This document shows, piece after piece, positions 7,985 through 16,575 of a stretch of 64,000 nt of DNA; position 1 is the stretch's first letter; every line of letters starts with the position of its first letter. The notes beneath the pieces are model-generated. The model made no database searches and was not told the DNA's origin. It saw only the letters and a list, made by a program, of their open reading frames with translations. The translations under genes and the position numbers were made by a program. The DNA lies in NCBI RefSeq assembly GCF_016428585.1, contig NZ_JAELVR010000006.1:62001-126000 (forward strand), in the 5' to 3' direction. This stretch comes from Sedimentitalea arenosa. Lineage in GTDB: Bacteria; Pseudomonadota; Alphaproteobacteria; Rhodobacterales; Rhodobacteraceae.

Positions 7985-9448
7985 ATGCAGAAGCTCCTCA
8001 CCCCGGACACACCGCCCCCGGCGCAGTTCACAGATGCCGCGCAGGCGGTGGCGCACCTGGAAAAGCTCTATGGCGAAGCCACCGGCTTTCTCTGCGAGCA
8101 GTTCAAGACCGCGATGAAATCCGGCGCACCCGGTCACCGCATCCGCGCCTTCTATCCCGAGATTCGCCTCACCACGATGAGCTATGCGCAGGTGGACACG
8201 CGGCTCAGCTTCGGCCATGTCGCGGCCCCCGGCACCTATGCCACCACCGTCACCCGACCCGACCTGTTCCGCGCCTACCTGACCCAGCAGATCGGGCTGC
8301 TGATCCGCAATCACGGCGTGCCGGTGACCATCGGGCCCTCGGACACGCCGATCCCGGTGCATTTCGCCGTCGCGCTCGACCCGACCCTGACGGTGCCGCA
8401 GGAGGGCGCCGCCGATTTCACCCTGCGCGACGTGTTCGACGTGCCGGATCTGACGACGACGAACGACGACATCGTCAACGGCACCTATGTGCCGCAGAAC
8501 GGCACCGGCGCGCTCGCGCTCTTCACCGCGCAACGGGTGGACTACTCGCTGGCCCGCCTGTCGCATTATACCGCGACCGATGCCGAGCATTTCCAGAACC
8601 ACGTTCTGTTCACCAACTACCAGTTCTACGTCGCCGAATTCGAGGCCTATGCCCGCGCGCAACTGGGCGACGCGAACAGTGGGTATGTCAGCTTCGTCAG
8701 CACCGGCAATGTCGAAATCACCGATCCCGAGACCCCGATAGAGCCGCCGCTGAAATTGCCGCAGATGCCGACCTATCACCTGAAACGGGCCGACGGCTCG
8801 GGCATCACGCTGGTCAACATCGGGGTCGGCCCCTCCAATGCCAAGACCGCGACCGACCATATCGCCGTGCTGCGTCCGCATGCCTGGCTGATGGTCGGCC
8901 ATTGCGCCGGGCTGAGGAACACCCAGGCGCTGGGCGATTTCGTTCTGGCGCATGGCTACCTGCGCGAAGATCACGTTCTGGATGACGACCTGCCGGTCTG
9001 GACCCCGATCCCGGCGCTGGCCGAAATCCAGATCGCGCTGGAACAGGCCGTCGCCTCGGTCTCGCAACTGCAGGGCTATGACCTCAAGCGGATCATGCGC
9101 ACCGGCACCGTCGCCACCATCGACAATCGCAACTGGGAGCTGCGCGACCAGTCCGGTCCGGTTCAGCGGCTCAGCCAGTCCCGCGCCATCGCGCTGGACA
9201 TGGAAAGCGCCACCATCGCCGCCAACGGCTATCGCTTCCGCGTGCCTTACGGCACCCTGCTCTGCGTGTCCGACAAGCCGCTGCATGGCGAGTTGAAGCT
9301 GCCGGGCATGGCGTCGGACTTCTATACGACCCAGGTCGCCCGCCACCTGAACATCGGCATCCGTGCGATGGAGAGCCTGCGCAACATGCCGCTGGAGCGT
9401 CTCCACAGCCGCAAACTGCGCTCCTTCGACGAAACCGCGTTTCTTTGA
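7985..9448 (+). CDS. amn: AMP nucleosidase
   Basis: 487-residue enzyme hydrolysing AMP to adenine and ribose 5-phosphate. The N-terminal AMP-nucleosidase-specific domain carries 'FYPEIRLTTMSYAQVDTRLS'. The C-terminal half is a nucleoside-phosphorylase fold with 'RPHAWLMVGHCAGLR', 'DLKRIMRTGTVATIDNRNWE' and 'ALDMESATIAANGYRFRVPY', the last typical of the base- and ribose-binding pocket. Full length. It lies two bases after ade and is surely co-transcribed; translation may be coupled, since any ribosome-binding site lies inside the 3' end of ade. Together they drain AMP toward hypoxanthine and may balance adenylate pools. Confidence 0.94.
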   Translation: MQKLLTPDTPPPAQFTDAAQAVAHLEKLYGEATGFLCEQFKTAMKSGAPGHRIRAFYPEIRLTTMSYAQVDTRLSFGHVAAPGTYATTVTRPDLFRAYLTQQIGLLIRNHGVPVTIGPSDTPIPVHFAVALDPTLTVPQEGAADFTLRDVFDVPDLTTTNDDIVNGTYVPQNGTGALALFTAQRVDYSLARLSHYTATDAEHFQNHVLFTNYQFYVAEFEAYARAQLGDANSGYVSFVSTGNVEITDPETPIEPPLKLPQMPTYHLKRADGSGITLVNIGVGPSNAKTATDHIAVLRPHAWLMVGHCAGLRNTQALGDFVLAHGYLREDHVLDDDLPVWTPIPALAEIQIALEQAVASVSQLQGYDLKRIMRTGTVATIDNRNWELRDQSGPVQRLSQSRAIALDMESATIAANGYRFRVPYGTLLCVSDKPLHGELKLPGMASDFYTTQVARHLNIGIRAMESLRNMPLERLHSRKLRSFDETAFL

Positions 9449-9550
9449 GGTTTCAGGCCATCTTCGCCCGACCCGCCGAAGAGCCGACGCGGACTGCCCA
9501 CCAACTCACACGCCTTACGCAAGGTCATCTGCCGCGGCGTCCGGCGGCGC

Positions 9551-9579
9551 TTGACACATAGGCAGGTCGCACCATCTAT
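9551..9579 (+). promoter_or_regulatory. Weak sigma-70-like promoter candidate
   Basis: TTGACA at 9551-9556 is a perfect -35 hexamer. About 17 bases downstream lies ATCTAT (9574-9579), a poor -10. It precedes the membrane-anchored coiled-coil gene by about 47 bases, the right distance for its promoter. The 177-base gap between amn and that gene holds nothing else recognisable. Confidence 0.3.
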
Positions 9580-9625
9580 CGCGCGGCTGCGAGTCAGCGG
9601 GTAGTGTAGCAAGTGGAGTGATGGG

Positions 9626-10228
9626 ATGCCTCGCGTCTCTCGTACAGCGGCAATTCTGGTCGGCGGAGTCGTCGCCATCGAAGCCTTCCTGGGCGGCATG
9701 ATCGTGCAGCGTGAATTGATTGGCAAACCCGCACCCGATCCCGGGTTGGCTGCAGACCCATCGCCAGATCTGGACGTGCTGGAGAACCTGCGCAGCGATC
9801 TGGACGCCGCCCGCCGGGACGTCGCGGAGCTCGAAACCGAGGTCGCCGCGCTGCGGGCGCAGGTGACGCAGGGCTTCGTGCGCGATCTGAGCGTGACCAT
9901 ATCGGAAAGCCAGACCGCTTATCCCCTGGTGGAGCCAAAGCTGATGATCAGCGTCACCGCCCTGCACGGCGGGCCGGTCCTCGCGCATTTCGGCACCCGG
10001 ACCCATCATTTCGTGGTCGGACAACGCGTCGATTTCCGCGTCAAGGACTGCTACTGCTACCTTCTGCTCCGCGAAAGCGTGCGTGACAGGGCCGTGTTCA
10101 ACTTCGGCTGCGAGCGCACCGATCCAGACAGCACGGCGCTTGAAATCACCCCCGCGGACACCGCACCCGTCGGCGATCGGGCGCGCCGCGCGGCGGGGGG
10201 TCCGGCCCGCCAGATCGGCCCGATCTGA
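9626..10228 (+). CDS. Membrane-anchored coiled-coil protein of unknown function
   Basis: 200 residues, not a family I recognise. An N-terminal hydrophobic segment (about residues 8-27, 'AAILVGGVVAIEAFLGGMIV') would anchor it in the inner membrane or act as a signal. A short heptad coiled coil follows ('LRSDLDAARRDVAELETEV'), then a compact beta-rich domain ending with a Cys/Tyr-rich patch ('FRVKDCYCYLLL') and a disordered tail. A GTGGAG upstream of the ATG at 9626 supports the start. It stands alone between amn and the HU gene, reads in the same direction as both, and has no operon partner. The coiled coil suggests oligomerisation; no function is proposed. Confidence 0.65.
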   Translation: MPRVSRTAAILVGGVVAIEAFLGGMIVQRELIGKPAPDPGLAADPSPDLDVLENLRSDLDAARRDVAELETEVAALRAQVTQGFVRDLSVTISESQTAYPLVEPKLMISVTALHGGPVLAHFGTRTHHFVVGQRVDFRVKDCYCYLLLRESVRDRAVFNFGCERTDPDSTALEITPADTAPVGDRARRAAGGPARQIGPI

Positions 10229-10410
10229 CGAGCCGGCCTCGGCCGGAGCGCGCCAAGGGGGCCATATCCGCGGATTTCGGGCGAAAAACAGCGAAAAACC
10301 CAAGATTTGGGCTTGCCAGCTTCCACTATTCGTTGTGTTCCTACACTACATACCGTTAAGTATGCGGATTGAGGCCCAATAAATCGGGCAGACGAAGGAG
10401 ACCGATAACA

Positions 10411-10698
10411 ATGTCAAAGCCAATGACCAAGACCCAGCTCGTCGCTGCACTGGCCGAGGAAATGGGAACCGACAAGAAGACCGCCGGCACGGCGCTCGAT
10501 GCCATCACCGGCCTGATCACCCGCGAAGTCGCCGCCGGCGGTGCCGTGACCCTTCCGGGTGTCGGCAAGATCTACTGCCGGGAACGCCCCGAGCGCATGG
10601 TGCGCAACCCGGCGACCGGAGAGCAGTTCAAGAAGGACGCCGACAAGGTGGTCAAGATGACCATCGCCAAGGCGCTGAAGGACAGCGTGAACGGCTGA
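10411..10698 (+). CDS. HU-family DNA-binding protein
   Basis: 95-residue histone-like nucleoid protein. The start 'MTKTQLVAALAEEMG' and the DNA-binding arm with 'MVRNPATGEQFKK' match HU/IHF proteins. A good GAAGGAG site precedes the ATG at 10411, so the longer in-frame extension is rejected. The beta arm lacks the usual Gly-Arg-Asn start and has Val-Arg-Asn; it keeps the intercalating Pro. Which HU/IHF paralogue it represents cannot be told from sequence alone. It is monocistronic, with its own promoter region of about 180 bases and a strong terminator immediately downstream. Confidence 0.92.
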   Translation: MSKPMTKTQLVAALAEEMGTDKKTAGTALDAITGLITREVAAGGAVTLPGVGKIYCRERPERMVRNPATGEQFKKDADKVVKMTIAKALKDSVNG

Positions 10699-10720
10699 TC
10701 GCGCCGCGACGGGACGATGC

Positions 10721-10746
10721 AAGGGCCGCCTTTCGGTGGCCCTTTT
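10721..10746 (+). terminator. Rho-independent terminator after the HU gene
   Basis: AAGGGCCGCC, loop TTTC, GGTGGCCCTT followed by TT: a stable hairpin starting 22 bases after the HU stop codon. The A-run before the stem and T-run after it match a classic intrinsic terminator. Confidence 0.85.
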
Positions 10747-10780
10747 GCATTCCGGGGCGGTCTGCGAACCGGCTGGCGTG

Positions 10781-10824
10781 CCGGGGCTCTGCCCCGGACC
10801 CCGGAGTATTTGACCGAAGATGAA
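10781..10824 (+). repeat. Rhodobacteraceae-type dispersed hairpin repeat, copy 1
   Basis: CCGGGGC-TCT-GCCCCGG hairpin, then CCCCGGAGTATTT and a tail GACCGAAGATGAA. It shares its core (CCGGAGTATTT and AAGATGAA) and hairpin-first layout with the copy at 16501-16561 on the other strand. I recall similar elements being frequent between genes in Roseobacter-group genomes; only the two copies here are actually seen. Confidence 0.6.
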
Positions 10825-10896
10825 AAACAGCCTTGCCGCGCTTGCGCTTGCCGGTGATTTCGGAAACGGTCGCGGCGCGGCAGCTCGGAGACCGGT

Positions 10897-11775
10897 TTGG
10901 ACACGCGTGCGATTTTCATGGGGCTGGCCTTCGCGCTGATGTGGTCCTCGGCCTTCACCTCGGCGCGGATCATCGTCGCCGATGCCTCGCCGCTCTTCTC
11001 TCTGGCGCTGCGCTTCCTGGTCTCGGGTCTTCTGGGTGTCGCCATCGCGCGGGTCATGGGGCAGTCCTGGCATCTGACCCGGCGCCAATGGTATGCGACG
11101 ATCCTGTTCGGGATCTGCCAGAACGCGCTCTACCTGGGTCTCAACTTCGTCGCCATGCAGACGGTCGAGGCCAGCGTCGCCGCCATCGTCGCCTCGACCA
11201 TGCCGCTGCTCGTCGCCATCGCCAGCTGGCTTCTGCTGGGCGAGCGAATGACGCCGCTGGGAATCGCGGGTCTTGTCGCCGGGCTCGCCGGGGTCGCGCT
11301 GATCATGGGCTCGCGGATCAGTGCGGGAGTCGACCTCTACGGTCTTGCGCTCTGCGCGCTTGGCGTCTTGGCGCTGACCTTCGCCACGCTCGCGGTGCGC
11401 GGCGCCACTTCGGGCGGCAATTTCATGATGATCGTGGGGCTGCAGATGCTGGTCGGCTCGGCACTGCTGTTCGTCGCGGCGCCGATCTTCGAGACCATCC
11501 GCGTCGATCCCAGCCTGCCCCTGGCGCTGGCGTTCGCCTATACCACGCTGGTGCCGGGCCTGATCGCGACGCTTGTATGGGTCATGCTGCTCGACCGGAT
11601 CGGGGCGACTCGCGCCGCGACCTTCCACTTTCTCAACCCGGTGTTCGGCGTGGCCATCGCGTGGTTGCTGCTGGGCGAGCGGCTCGGACTGCTGGATGCG
11701 ATCGGCGTCGCCGTCGTCACCCTGGGCATCCTGGCGGTGCAGCTCGCCCGCCAGCCCGCACCACGAAAACCCTAG
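10897..11775 (+). CDS. DMT-superfamily (EamA) transporter
   Basis: 292-residue, ten-helix inner-membrane protein made of two EamA repeats. The first begins 'GLAFALMWSSAFTSARII', the second in the region of 'LALAFAYTTLVPGLIATLVW'. 'FHFLNPVFGVAIAWLLLGE' is the usual end of a second repeat. The start seems to be TTG at 10897 with CGGAG a few bases upstream. Family members export amino acids, nucleobases or other metabolites; the substrate here is unknown. It is convergent with the glutathione peroxidase gene 10 bases away and follows dispersed repeat copy 1. Confidence 0.85.
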   Translation: MDTRAIFMGLAFALMWSSAFTSARIIVADASPLFSLALRFLVSGLLGVAIARVMGQSWHLTRRQWYATILFGICQNALYLGLNFVAMQTVEASVAAIVASTMPLLVAIASWLLLGERMTPLGIAGLVAGLAGVALIMGSRISAGVDLYGLALCALGVLALTFATLAVRGATSGGNFMMIVGLQMLVGSALLFVAAPIFETIRVDPSLPLALAFAYTTLVPGLIATLVWVMLLDRIGATRAATFHFLNPVFGVAIAWLLLGERLGLLDAIGVAVVTLGILAVQLARQPAPRKP

Positions 11776-11785
11776 CCATGCACGC

Positions 11786-12307
11786 CTAGTTCAAAAGCGC
11801 CTCGATCCGTTCGGTGACGCGCCGGGACTCGGGGCGCACCGCCGAGCCCCAGGTGGCCACGACCGCTCCGTCCGGCCCCAGCAGCACCTTGTTGAAGTTC
11901 CAGCTCGGCTCGAACCCGGTCTCCTGCTTCACCGCCTTGTAGAACGGGTGCGCCGCAGAGCCCTTGACGTGGCTGATATCGGTCATCGGGATGTCGAGGC
12001 CGTAGTTCAACTCGCAGAATTCCTTTACCTCCTCGGCGCTGCCCAGCTCCTGGTTGAAATCGTCCGATGGCACTGCCAGCACCACCAGCCCACGGTCGCG
12101 ATAGCGATCATAGACCGCCTGAAGCCCCTCGTATTGCCCGGTGAAACCGCATTGCGAGGCGGTGTTCACCACCAGCACCGGCTGACCGCGCCATTGCTCG
12201 ATCGACAGGGTGCCGCCATCGATCGACGGGAAGGTGCCGCCGACTTCCTTGGCCAGACCGGCCTGCGCCAGCGTCGCGAAGACAAGTGCCAGAACAAGTT
12301 TCTTCAT
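11786..12307 (-). CDS. Periplasmic glutathione peroxidase-family thiol peroxidase
   Basis: 173 residues with a signal peptide (about 1-19, 'MKKLVLALVFATLAQAGLA'), so probably exported. The peroxidatic Cys is C53 in 'NTASQCGFTGQYEGL'; it is Cys, not selenocysteine. The later 'EPSWNFNKVLLGPDG' has the family Trp and Asn. The stretch that normally contains the catalytic Gln ('FPCNQFG') reads 'VPSDDFNQELG', so that Gln appears replaced. It is divergent from msrB-msrA, suggesting a shared oxidative-stress role: removing hydroperoxides while the Msr enzymes repair oxidised methionine. It may use thioredoxin-like reductants rather than glutathione. Confidence 0.88.
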   Translation of the reverse strand: MKKLVLALVFATLAQAGLAKEVGGTFPSIDGGTLSIEQWRGQPVLVVNTASQCGFTGQYEGLQAVYDRYRDRGLVVLAVPSDDFNQELGSAEEVKEFCELNYGLDIPMTDISHVKGSAAHPFYKAVKQETGFEPSWNFNKVLLGPDGAVVATWGSAVRPESRRVTERIEALLN

Positions 12308-12449
12308 GTCGTCCTCCTGTATCTGTCTGTAATACGCGCCGAACGCCGATGCGGATCAGGCACACGACCCTGCGACGGTGTTGAAATATTGCTTTGATTT
12401 CTCGCGTGGCATCCCATCTTCTGCACCAGACACCAAGCGGAGGATCACG

Positions 12450-12899
12450 ATGACACGCTACACCAAGGACCCCGACCGCATCAAAGCGCTCTCTCCCGAG
12501 GAATACCGCGTCACCCAGCAGAACGGCACCGAACGCCCCGGCACCGGCGCGCTGCTGAACAACAGGGAACCCGGGATCTATGTCGATATCGTCTCGGGCG
12601 AACCGCTTTTCGCCTCGGCGGACAAGTACGAAAGCGGCTGCGGCTGGCCCAGCTTCACCAAGCCGATCGAACCCGCCCATGTCACCGAACTGCGCGACGC
12701 CAGCCTCGGCATGATCCGCACCGAGGTGCGCAGCGCCCATGGCGACAGCCATCTCGGCCATGTCTTTCCCGACGGGCCGCGCGACCGCGGCGGCCTGCGC
12801 TATTGCATCAACTCGGCCTCCCTGCGCTTCGTGCATCGCGACGACATGGAGGCCGAAGGATACGGCGAGTATCTGGACCAAGTGGAGGACGTGGCATGA
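12450..12899 (+). CDS. msrB: Peptide-methionine (R)-S-oxide reductase MsrB
   Basis: 149-residue MsrB reducing methionine-R-sulfoxide in proteins. The catalytic Cys is C119 in '[12 protein letters not shown]', with a second Cys in 'SGCGWPSF' (62-69) and the His-rich '[12 protein letters not shown]' nearby. The zinc-binding CxxC pairs of many MsrBs are absent ('[13 protein letters not shown]'), so this is a zinc-free form. AGCGGAGGA precedes the ATG at 12450, which fixes the start. Its stop overlaps the msrA start (ATGA). No signal peptide, so cytoplasmic. Confidence 0.94.
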   Translation: MTRYTKDPDRIKALSPEEYRVTQQNGTERPGTGALLNNREPGIYVDIVSGEPLFASADKYESGCGWPSFTKPIEPAHVTELRDASLGMIRTEVRSAHGDSHLGHVFPDGPRDRGGLRYCINSASLRFVHRDDMEAEGYGEYLDQVEDVA

Positions 12900-13405
12900 G
12901 CAGTGAACGCGCAGTTCTGGCAGGCGGATGTTTCTGGGGCATGCAGGACCTGATCCGCAAGAAACCCGGCGTGCTGAAGACTCGCGTCGGCTATACCGGC
13001 GGCGATGTGCCCAACGCCACCTACCGCAACCACGGCACCCATGCCGAGGGGATCGAGATCCTGTTCGACCCCGACCGCATCAGCTATCGCGAATTGCTCG
13101 AGTTCTTCTTCCAGATCCACGACCCGACCACGCTGAACCGGCAGGGCAATGACCGCGGGCTCAGCTATCGCTCGGCGATCTACTACGTGGACGAGGCGCA
13201 GAAAGAGACCGCGCTCGATACCATCGCCGATGTCGAGGCCTCGGGGCTCTGGCCCGGCAAGGTCGTGACCGAGCTTGAACCGGTGGGCGATTTCTGGGAG
13301 GCGGAGCCCGAACACCAGGATTACCTCGAACGCATCCCCAACGGCTATACCTGCCACTTCGCGCGGCCAGACTGGGTGCTGCCCCGGCGCAACGCGGCGG
13401 AATAG
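12896..13405 (+). CDS. msrA: Peptide-methionine (S)-S-oxide reductase MsrA
   Basis: 169-residue MsrA reducing methionine-S-sulfoxide. The signature 'GGCFWGMQ' with catalytic Cys12 is at the N-terminus, and '[20 protein letters not shown]' is the expected continuation. The start at 12896 overlaps the msrB stop (ATGA), so the two enantiomer-specific repair enzymes are coupled. It is convergent with the hydantoinase gene 6 bases away. No resolving-Cys-rich C-terminal tail is visible ('[13 protein letters not shown]'), so the recycling mechanism may use a single Cys or thioredoxin directly. Confidence 0.94.
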   Translation: MSSERAVLAGGCFWGMQDLIRKKPGVLKTRVGYTGGDVPNATYRNHGTHAEGIEILFDPDRISYRELLEFFFQIHDPTTLNRQGNDRGLSYRSAIYYVDEAQKETALDTIADVEASGLWPGKVVTELEPVGDFWEAEPEHQDYLERIPNGYTCHFARPDWVLPRRNAAE

Positions 13406-13411
13406 GCGCGG

Positions 13412-15415
13412 CTAGGCCGTCGCCACCCGGGGCCGGCCGCTGGCCTCGACGGTCAGGTCCGCTTCGACGAACACCTCGCGCCCTTCGACGCGGGCGGTCC
13501 TGACGTCGCGCAGGACGGTGATCTGCAACCCGTCGGCACCCGCAGCCAGCGCCGCGGCGCTGGCCGTTTCGCGCAACTCCGCTTCGAGCCGCGCGAGCGC
13601 CCTCTGCGAATCGGTGAAATCCTCGGGGCCCGCCGCCAGGTGCACGCGGAAGCGTCCCTCCTCGGGCGCGGTCACGGTGCCGCTGCGGCGCATCGTGATC
13701 CGCCCGACCACGGCCCCGATGGCGTTGGCAACCCCGGCATGGGGCGGCAGCACCATCCGGCAGCGCAAACAGTCGCCGACCGCCGGGTAGTAGGTCGCGG
13801 CCGAAGCGCCCAATCCGATCACGTCAACGTTCAACGCCGCGTCCAGCGCCAGCAGACCGCGATGCCCTGCCAGCCCGTGCGCGATCAGAACGTGGCGCGC
13901 CAGCTGCCCGGGTGGCAGCCCAAAACCCGGATCCTCCTCGGCGAACGCAGTTTCCAACAGGGTCAGCGCGGTCTGCTCGGTCATGCGGTCCACGATCATC
14001 CGCGCCAGCTGCATGGCCGATCCCGCCAGCACCTCGCCCGAACCGGTGCGCTTCCTCGCGATCAGCGTCAGCGCCTTTTCCGCCGCCGCCGCGTCCCAGG
14101 CCGTGAGCGTGCCCAGAACGTGGCTCGCATCCGACGGCGTCACCCCGCCCATCTGCACCAGCCCGCGATCGATCAGTCGTCCCAGCGCACCCTGTTCCAT
14201 GCGGCTGCGCAGCACCGTCCCCAGCGGTCGCACCGCGTTCCCGATCCGCGCCAGAACCGCGGTCTCGCGCGCATCCAGCCCATCCGGCATTGGCCCCATG
14301 GCCCGCACGAAACGCGCGTCATGCTCGCCCGGGGTCGCCGCCCGCAACTGCGCATCCAGCGCCGCATGCACCGCCTCGGGCGCCTCCTGCGCCATCAGCG
14401 CCACCGGCACCACCCGGCGCGGCCCCAGCGTGACACCGCCGGCCAGCCCGTCGCCCTGCACATGCACCTGGCTGTCCCCGCCCAGCCCGCTGGTGTGCAT
14501 CGCCACCGCCTCGACCATGGTGCGAAACCCGCCCACCTTGGCGCCCTCCGGGTCGATCGCAGGCCGTCCGTCGCGCAGCAGCGCCACGTCGGTCGTGGTG
14601 CCGCCGATGTCGGACACCAGCGCGCGCTCCGCCCCGGTCAGCCAGCGCGCGCCCACGATCGACGCTGCCGGCCCGCTCAGGATCGTCTCGATCGGCCGCG
14701 TCCGCGCCTGCGCCGCCGACATCAGGGCCCCGTCGCCGCGTACCACCATCATCGGCGCGGCGATCCCGAGATCGCGCAGCGTGTCCTCGGCCCGGCCGAT
14801 CAGCCGATCGATCATCGCCACCAGCCGCGCGTTCAGAACCGCCGTCACCGCCCGTTTCGGCCCGTTCAGCCGCGCCGACAGGTGATGCGAACAGGTTACC
14901 GGCAGCCCGGTGCGTTCGACGATGATCCGCGCCGCCTCCAGTTCGTGCGCCGGGTTGCGGGTGGCGAATTGCGCCGCCACCGCCACCGCGCCGACCCGGC
15001 CCGCGATCCGCTCGAGGAACACCTCCAACCCATCCCGGTCCAGCGGCGCCGCCTCGGCACCGGAATGGCCATGCCCACCCGCCAGCGCCTCCGCCGGATC
15101 GCCCTTCAACGCCTCGGGCAGCCCGTGCCGATCCAGGTCACCGGGGCGAAAGCCGATATAGACCAGCGCCACGCGCCCGCCTTGCCCCTCGACCAACGCA
15201 TTGGTCGCCAGCGTCGTCGACAACGAAGCCAGCGCGATCTCGACCGGCCGCACCCCCGATTGCGCCAGCACCGAACGCACCGCCGCGCCGATCCCGATCG
15301 CCAGATCCGCCCGGGTCGTCAGCGCCTTGGCGCTGGCGATCACCTCCGCCTCGTCGCGCATCAGCACCGCGTCCGTATAGGTGCCGCCCGTGTCCACGCC
15401 CAACAGGATCGCCAT
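13412..15415 (-). CDS. Hydantoinase/oxoprolinase A-family protein
   Basis: 667-residue protein related to N-methylhydantoinase A and 5-oxoprolinase, ATP-dependent enzymes that open cyclic amides. Actin-like nucleotide-binding motifs are present: 'GVDTGGTYTDAVL' at the N-terminus and 'SDIGGTTTDVALL' in the middle. Length is typical of the A subunit alone. The B subunit, which usually lies next to it, is absent; the neighbours are msrA and queG. The start overlaps the queG stop by one base (TGATG), so it is translated after queG. The substrate is unknown, and it may partner with a B subunit encoded elsewhere. Confidence 0.83.
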   Translation of the reverse strand: MAILLGVDTGGTYTDAVLMRDEAEVIASAKALTTRADLAIGIGAAVRSVLAQSGVRPVEIALASLSTTLATNALVEGQGGRVALVYIGFRPGDLDRHGLPEALKGDPAEALAGGHGHSGAEAAPLDRDGLEVFLERIAGRVGAVAVAAQFATRNPAHELEAARIIVERTGLPVTCSHHLSARLNGPKRAVTAVLNARLVAMIDRLIGRAEDTLRDLGIAAPMMVVRGDGALMSAAQARTRPIETILSGPAASIVGARWLTGAERALVSDIGGTTTDVALLRDGRPAIDPEGAKVGGFRTMVEAVAMHTSGLGGDSQVHVQGDGLAGGVTLGPRRVVPVALMAQEAPEAVHAALDAQLRAATPGEHDARFVRAMGPMPDGLDARETAVLARIGNAVRPLGTVLRSRMEQGALGRLIDRGLVQMGGVTPSDASHVLGTLTAWDAAAAEKALTLIARKRTGSGEVLAGSAMQLARMIVDRMTEQTALTLLETAFAEEDPGFGLPPGQLARHVLIAHGLAGHRGLLALDAALNVDVIGLGASAATYYPAVGDCLRCRMVLPPHAGVANAIGAVVGRITMRRSGTVTAPEEGRFRVHLAAGPEDFTDSQRALARLEAELRETASAAALAAGADGLQITVLRDVRTARVEGREVFVEADLTVEASGRPRVATA

Positions 15416-16506
15416 CAGCCCTCCAGCCGCACCACGGCCCAGCGGGCCGCATCCGCCACCGCCGGGTCCGCATCCGACACCAGCCCCCGTGCCACCGGCG
15501 CCAGCCCCGCCTCGCCCGAATTACCGATCGCGTAGAGCACGTTGCGCACGAACCGGTCGCGCCCGATCCGCTTGATCGGAGAGCCCGAAAACAGCGCCCG
15601 GAACCCGGCATCGTCCAGCTGCGCCAGCGCCGCCAGGTTCGGCGCACGCAACTCCTCCCGCGCGGCATAGCGGATATCGCTCGCCGCCACCGCGAACTTG
15701 TTCCACGGGCAGACCGCAAGGCAATCGTCGCAGCCATAGATCCGGTTGCCCAGCTTGCCGCGCAGCTCCTCCGCCACCGGCCCCTTGTGCTCGATGGTCA
15801 GATAGGAAATGCAGCGCCGCGCATCCAGCCGATAGGGCGCCGGGAACGCCTCCGTCGGACAGACGTCCAGACACGCCCGGCACGAGCCGCAATGATCGAC
15901 CTCGGGCGCATCCACCGGCAGCTCCAACGTGGTGAAGATCGACCCCAGGAACGCCCAGTTGCCCCAGTCCCGGCTCAAGAGGTTGGTGTGCTTGCCCTGC
16001 CAGCCCAGCCCCGCCGCCTGGCCCAGCGCCTTCTCCGGCACCGGCGCGGTGTCCACGAACACCTTCACCTCCGGCGCCCCCCCCGGATCCCGTTCTTCCG
16101 GCGGGACCGACGCCCGATCCAACCGCTCCCCCTCCGCGATCAGCCAACGCGCCAGCCGCTTCAGCCTTTTCTTGACCATGTCGTGGTAATCGCGGTTCTG
16201 GGCATAGACCGAAATCGCCCCCCGGTCCCGCTGCGCCAGCACCGCCAGCGGATCATGCGCCGGCGTATAGCTCTCCGCCAGCATGATGACCGTTCGCGCC
16301 TCGGGCCAGAGCGCCGCCGGATTGCCCCGCCAGGCCTCCCGCTCCGCCAGCCATCCCATCTGCCCGTGATACCCGGCCTCCAGGAACGCGCGCAGCCGCG
16401 CCGGCACCTGCGGCACGTCCCAGGGTCGACACAGCCGGCACGACACGAAGCCCTCCGCGCGCGCCTGCCGCTCCAGCCGCGCCTTGAGATCCTCCGCGTC
16501 CTTCAT
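15415..16506 (-). CDS. queG: Epoxyqueuosine reductase QueG
   Basis: 363-residue cobalamin- and Fe-S-dependent enzyme for the last step of queuosine tRNA modification (epoxyqueuosine to queuosine). Two ferredoxin-type clusters are seen: '[16 protein letters not shown]' and '[14 protein letters not shown]'. '[19 protein letters not shown]' and '[18 protein letters not shown]' are QueG hallmarks, and the C-terminal part resembles HEAT repeats. The ATG at 16506 gives '[15 protein letters not shown]'. That ATG lies inside the AAAGATGAAG tail of dispersed repeat copy 2, so a longer reading through the repeat is rejected. The gene is probably transcribed with the hydantoinase gene. Confidence 0.92.
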   Translation of the reverse strand: MKDAEDLKARLERQARAEGFVSCRLCRPWDVPQVPARLRAFLEAGYHGQMGWLAEREAWRGNPAALWPEARTVIMLAESYTPAHDPLAVLAQRDRGAISVYAQNRDYHDMVKKRLKRLARWLIAEGERLDRASVPPEERDPGGAPEVKVFVDTAPVPEKALGQAAGLGWQGKHTNLLSRDWGNWAFLGSIFTTLELPVDAPEVDHCGSCRACLDVCPTEAFPAPYRLDARRCISYLTIEHKGPVAEELRGKLGNRIYGCDDCLAVCPWNKFAVAASDIRYAAREELRAPNLAALAQLDDAGFRALFSGSPIKRIGRDRFVRNVLYAIGNSGEAGLAPVARGLVSDADPAVADAARWAVVRLEG

Positions 16507-16561
16507 CTTTGCCAAAATACTCCGGGGGAGTCCGCCAAGGGCGGACGGGGGCAGCGCCCCC
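16501..16561 (-). repeat. Rhodobacteraceae-type dispersed hairpin repeat, copy 2
   Basis: On the minus strand: GGGGGC-GCT-GCCCCC hairpin, a second hairpin GTCCGCC-CTT-GGCGGAC, then CCCCCGGAGTATTTTGGCAAAGATGAAG. It matches copy 1 (10781-10824) in the hairpin, CCGGAGTATTT core and AAGATGAA tail, and adds an extra stem. It sits between the GST stop (16576) and queG, and its tail supplies the queG start codon. Confidence 0.65.
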
Positions 16562-16575
16562 GCACCGGGCCGCAA

